DNA from: Haemonchus contortus
Taxonomy: Eukaryota; Nematoda; Chromadorea; Rhabditida; Trichostrongylidae
Assembly: GCA_000469685.2 (NCBI GenBank)
Contig: LS997565.1
Span: 18,980,240 to 19,044,239, forward strand
Reading direction: 5' to 3'
DNA: 64,000 bases
The number at the start of each line of letters is the position of its first letter. Within the stretch, counting starts at the first letter, position 1. The position numbers were made by a program, and so were the translations under genes. This document shows, in pieces, positions 62,258-64,000 of this stretch. The notes under the pieces were generated by a model. It searched no databases. It had not been told where the DNA came from and was given only the letters and a program-made list of their open reading frames with translations.

Positions 62258-62784
62258 CAGTAGCGCTCAAAAGTCTTCGGTGAAATGGTTCTTCAGCCTT
62301 ACTTTCCAGTCGTAACTTCTTTCCTACTGGATCTAATCAAGCGAAATTTCTATATTCGGAGCGTGGAGGTATTGTGAATATTTACCACTATTAACCTGCA
62401 GTCTGATCATGTTCCAGATATTCCAAAGAGCATGAACTCAAAATCGACTGAAAATACAGTTGATGGTCCTTCTGGAATCTCTTTCTTTTTTATGATGTCA
62501 AAAGTGTACGAGCGGTAACGCCGATCACAATAGATGAGAAAAAACCCACATAAGGTGCGAATTAGTGCAGACGCCAAAAACTTTAGTTTTAGCAAAATGT
62601 GCTACCGCAACAAACACCTTACTCTACCTGTGGATATTGCAGCTTTGCAGTGAAATAGGGTTGGGTAGGGTGAAATATGCTCTGGTTAGACATATCCAAA
62701 TTTCGTGTCATTCGGTCTACTAAGAAGAAACTTATGAACCAAAAAGCGTCAAGGCATTTCACCGAACACTTTTGAGCGCTACTG
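62258..62784 (-). mobile_element. 526-bp Tc1/mariner-like MITE, copy 2 (inverted)
   Basis: Begins CAGTAGCGCTCAAAAGTCTT and ends with AGTGTTCGGT-type complement AAAGTGTTC on the minus strand; the outer flanks are TA on both sides, a clean TA target duplication. The interior is the reverse complement of copy 1, including the block around AGAGATTCCAGAAGGACCAT. It is 527 bp long and lacks a transposase. Confidence 0.88.
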
Positions 62785-63094
62785 TATATATAAGCAGTGA
62801 ATTGGTGGATAGGTTAATGCGATGAAGCGAGTACTTCGACACTATGACTTCGTCTGATACTGGCATGGTATTATGTTAGTCTACACAGCATTTGGAGTTT
62901 GGCTAACCCACTTATTGTTCTTTCTTTATTCTCTACCCTTCTCATTCATCTAAGAACCCACAGTGAGTTTCCCTCCTACCCTAAGACGAAGGGGAATCGA
63001 TCGGCTGACCCGCCGATTTCGCTTGAGTATAATGCACGAGCCTTGGCGACATCACACACTACGTTCCAATGGTTCTATTTCTGCTGAGCTCCTC

Positions 63095-63320
63095 TTTATG
63101 TGGACCTAGAGCGTTGAGATCTGGTAGTAGTACAGGAGGCAGCACGGGGACACTTATGGCAGGTGACAAGGCCAGGCTCCGCCCACATGGAACTGGGCGT
63201 GCGCGATAGAAATTTCGACCGCAAATTCATAACTCCTGTTCGCGTGGACCTAGAGCGTTCAAATTTGATGAGAGCACAGGCGGCACTGTACTCTCATCAA
63301 ATTCGAGCGCTCTAGGTTGT
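63095..63320 (+). repeat. Dispersed repeat family R, copy 2, with a fold-back end
   Basis: It shares GTGGACCTAGAGCGTT and GGGCGTGCGCGATAGAAATT with copy 1. Its right end is a hairpin: 63248-63279 pairs with 63286-63317 (32-bp arms, three mismatches, 6-bp loop), both arms carrying ACCTAGAGCG. Confidence 0.8.
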
Positions 63321-63379
63321 TGATTCTGATGCTCCCTTCACGCTAAACGGAACGAATATCTCCGATTGCTCTAGCTATG

Positions 63380-64000
63380 TGTATCTAAGGTCGGGAAGTT
63401 AACATGATAAACAACCTAGCTCTGGAGCTGTACAGAAAGAAACGTGTCGCGTGGGGAGCATTTAAGAATATCGAGGGGAACACTGAAGAAGACAAAAAAC
63501 ATTCGTCTCCGCGCTCACCTTTTCGACACTGCTGCCCTTCCTATTTGAACGTACGCCTCAGAGGTTCGGCCTCTACGAAAGCAGGATGAGCATGCTTTCA
63601 GCGTTACTCAATGCACTTTGGAAAGGACGATGCACGGAATTTCCCTATACACGCAAGTGCAGAAGGGGATCCGGAGCTTCGAGCTCCGTAATCGAACGAA
63701 GATTAGCGACGCCGTTGATTAAGACAAGAAATCGAAGGTCAGGTATCAGGTGGGCCTACACGTTATGCGATATAGTGATGACCGTTGGATTAGGGCGGTT
63801 ACTGACTGGATCCCTCGAGATATCAAACGAACTCCAGGACGGTCGCCAACGTGATGGTCAGACTTCTTCACGAAAGCTCTGAACGAAAGGAATGTGAACC
63901 TCGTGTCCGTGAAACGAGGACGATTCGCTAGACCAATCTGGCTCGTGTGACAGGAACGAATGGTGACGTTGCTGGAGTCCGCTCGATTAAGTTGACGAAC
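63380..64000 (+). pseudogene. RTE-class LINE RT C-terminal region (leaves window)
   Basis: The longest RTE piece in the window. Order of blocks: INNLALELYRKKRVAWGAFK (63405-63465), then frame-shifted AHLFDTAVLPI-like and SVIQR-like segments, then the DRWIRAVTDWIPRDIKRTP-type segment (about 63778-63840) and FTKALNERN (about 63865-63890). This is the canonical post-catalytic tail of nematode RTE elements. Several frameshifts; the right end lies outside the window. Confidence 0.8.

Overview
The window looks like nuclear DNA of a nematode, most probably a strongylid (hookworm-type) parasite. It is AT-rich, with many short exons split by introns that end in the nematode acceptor TTTCAG. It holds a secreted double-CAP gene of the ASP type (CAP domain, Thr-rich linker, CAP domain), and a dense litter of decayed Tc1/mariner, CR1-like and RTE-like elements. 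No tRNA, rRNA, CRISPR array or bacterial-type operon was seen.

Layout. 1-2816 is a near-perfect inverted repeat whose two arms each carry a first-CAP-domain gene body, transcribed divergently from a centre of about 660 bp. The right-hand gene continues to 4062 and encodes two CAP domains. 4.1-24.2 kb has no recognisable host gene. It holds a 526-bp TA-flanked MITE, a palindromic repeat, LINE fragments, two decayed DDE transposases (14.3-16.5 kb), a decayed CR1-like LINE (19.2-22.8 kb) and a broken mariner (23.0-24.2 kb). 24.8-31.2 kb (+) shows scattered good exons of at least one gene I do not recognise, with two MITE families between them. 31.2-38.6 kb (+) encodes an NHL-repeat beta-propeller protein. 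41.6-49.2 kb (+) encodes a large type II Golgi glycosyltransferase with two ILEI/FAM3-type domains followed by a GT13 (POMGNT1-like) domain; 21 exons join in frame. 49.4-56.3 kb (-) is a divergent ARF-family GTPase gene whose P-loop exon carries one extra A; a 5'-truncated LINE with an intact YADD motif sits in its large intron. 57.0-57.7 kb is a (TG)n microsatellite. 58.2-64.0 kb is mostly RTE-class retroposon 3' fragments, a second copy of the 526-bp MITE and a GC-richer repeat.

The host genes do not form a pathway. The GT13 protein is a secretory-pathway enzyme, the ARF-like GTPase would act in Golgi traffic, the CAP protein would be secreted, and the NHL protein is probably a protein- or RNA-binding scaffold. 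Exon coordinates were derived by hand from splice motifs and reading phase; no transcript or alignment was available.
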